DNA from: Spirosomataceae bacterium
Lineage (GTDB): Bacteria > Bacteroidota > Bacteroidia > Cytophagales > Spirosomataceae
Assembly (NCBI GenBank): GCA_030731175.1
Contig: JANQUM010000318.1
Span: forward strand, 1-13,801
Direction of reading: 5' to 3'
Length of the DNA stretch: 13,801 bases
Positions 13,671 through 13,801 of this stretch are shown in pieces. The translations under genes were made by a program, and so were the position numbers. The stretch's first letter is position 1. Each line of letters opens with the position of its first letter. Under the pieces are notes generated by a model that worked only from the letters and a program-made list of their open reading frames with translations, searched no databases and had not been told where the DNA came from.

Positions 13671-13801
13671 ATGAAGAAATCAGAAAGAGTAAGCGATTCA
13701 GATTTAAAAGAAAAAGTGGTTGCCATCAACCGTGTTGCAAAGGTTGTTAAAGGCGGTCGTCGTTTCAGATTCTCAGCTATTGTTGTTTTTGGAGACGGAA
13801 A
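13671..13801 (+). CDS. rpsE: 30S ribosomal protein S5, 5' part cut by window end
   Basis: The ATG at 13671 opens a frame that runs to the window end: 43 codons and two bases. The translation begins MKKSERVSDSDLKEKVVAIN and continues with RVAKVVKGGRRFRFSAIVVF and GDG, which is the N-terminal double-stranded RNA-binding domain of S5 with its conserved RVxKVVKGGRRFxF pattern. The position after rplR fits the standard spc order. The rest of the gene lies outside the window. Confidence 0.95.
   Translation, partial: MKKSERVSDSDLKEKVVAINRVAKVVKGGRRFRFSAIVVFGDG

Overview
The window looks like chromosomal DNA from a member of the Bacteroidetes (Bacteroidota), most likely of the Cytophagales type. The evidence is: promoter-like elements of the form TAnnTTTG; start codons preceded by A-rich sequence rather than by a purine Shine-Dalgarno block; a DoxX/MauE-like membrane protein with a thioredoxin-like tail next to a DUF1599 gene; an OMPP1/FadL-like outer membrane barrel; and ribosomal proteins with Bacteroidetes-type features, such as HPM in place of HPH in L2. 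Genus is not determined.

Left part (1-4708): a FadL/OMPP1-like outer membrane protein gene on the + strand, whose 5' end looks broken or incomplete at the window edge, meets a three-gene minus-strand operon (DUF1599 protein, then DoxX-like membrane protein, then aroK). A perfect 48-bp palindrome between them probably terminates transcription from both sides. The DUF1599 operon is divergent from folP (dihydropteroate synthase), and the 40-bp gap holds two promoter-like elements that face each other.

Middle (4709-5374): 666 bases with no convincing protein gene. They contain promoter-like elements and a run of short stem-loops, read here as the control region and long leader of the ribosomal operon, or as a separate small RNA.

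Right part (5375-13801): a long S10-spc ribosomal protein operon in the order rplC, rplD, rplW, rplB, rpsS, rplV, rpsC, rplP, rpmC, rpsQ, rplN, rplX, rplE, rpsN, rpsH, rplF, rplR, rpsE (cut by the window end). All genes are intact and co-directional, with gaps of 16-105 bases. rpsJ, which normally precedes rplC, is absent, so the operon begins at rplC. A probable internal promoter lies in the rpsN-rpsH gap. It shares initial transcribed sequence and a hairpin motif with the region upstream of rplC.

No defence, mobile or biosynthetic system is present. The interesting material is regulatory: the shared promoter/leader motifs, the structured 300-base leader, the overlapping folP/DUF1599 promoters, the perfect palindrome and the odd 5' end of the outer membrane protein gene.
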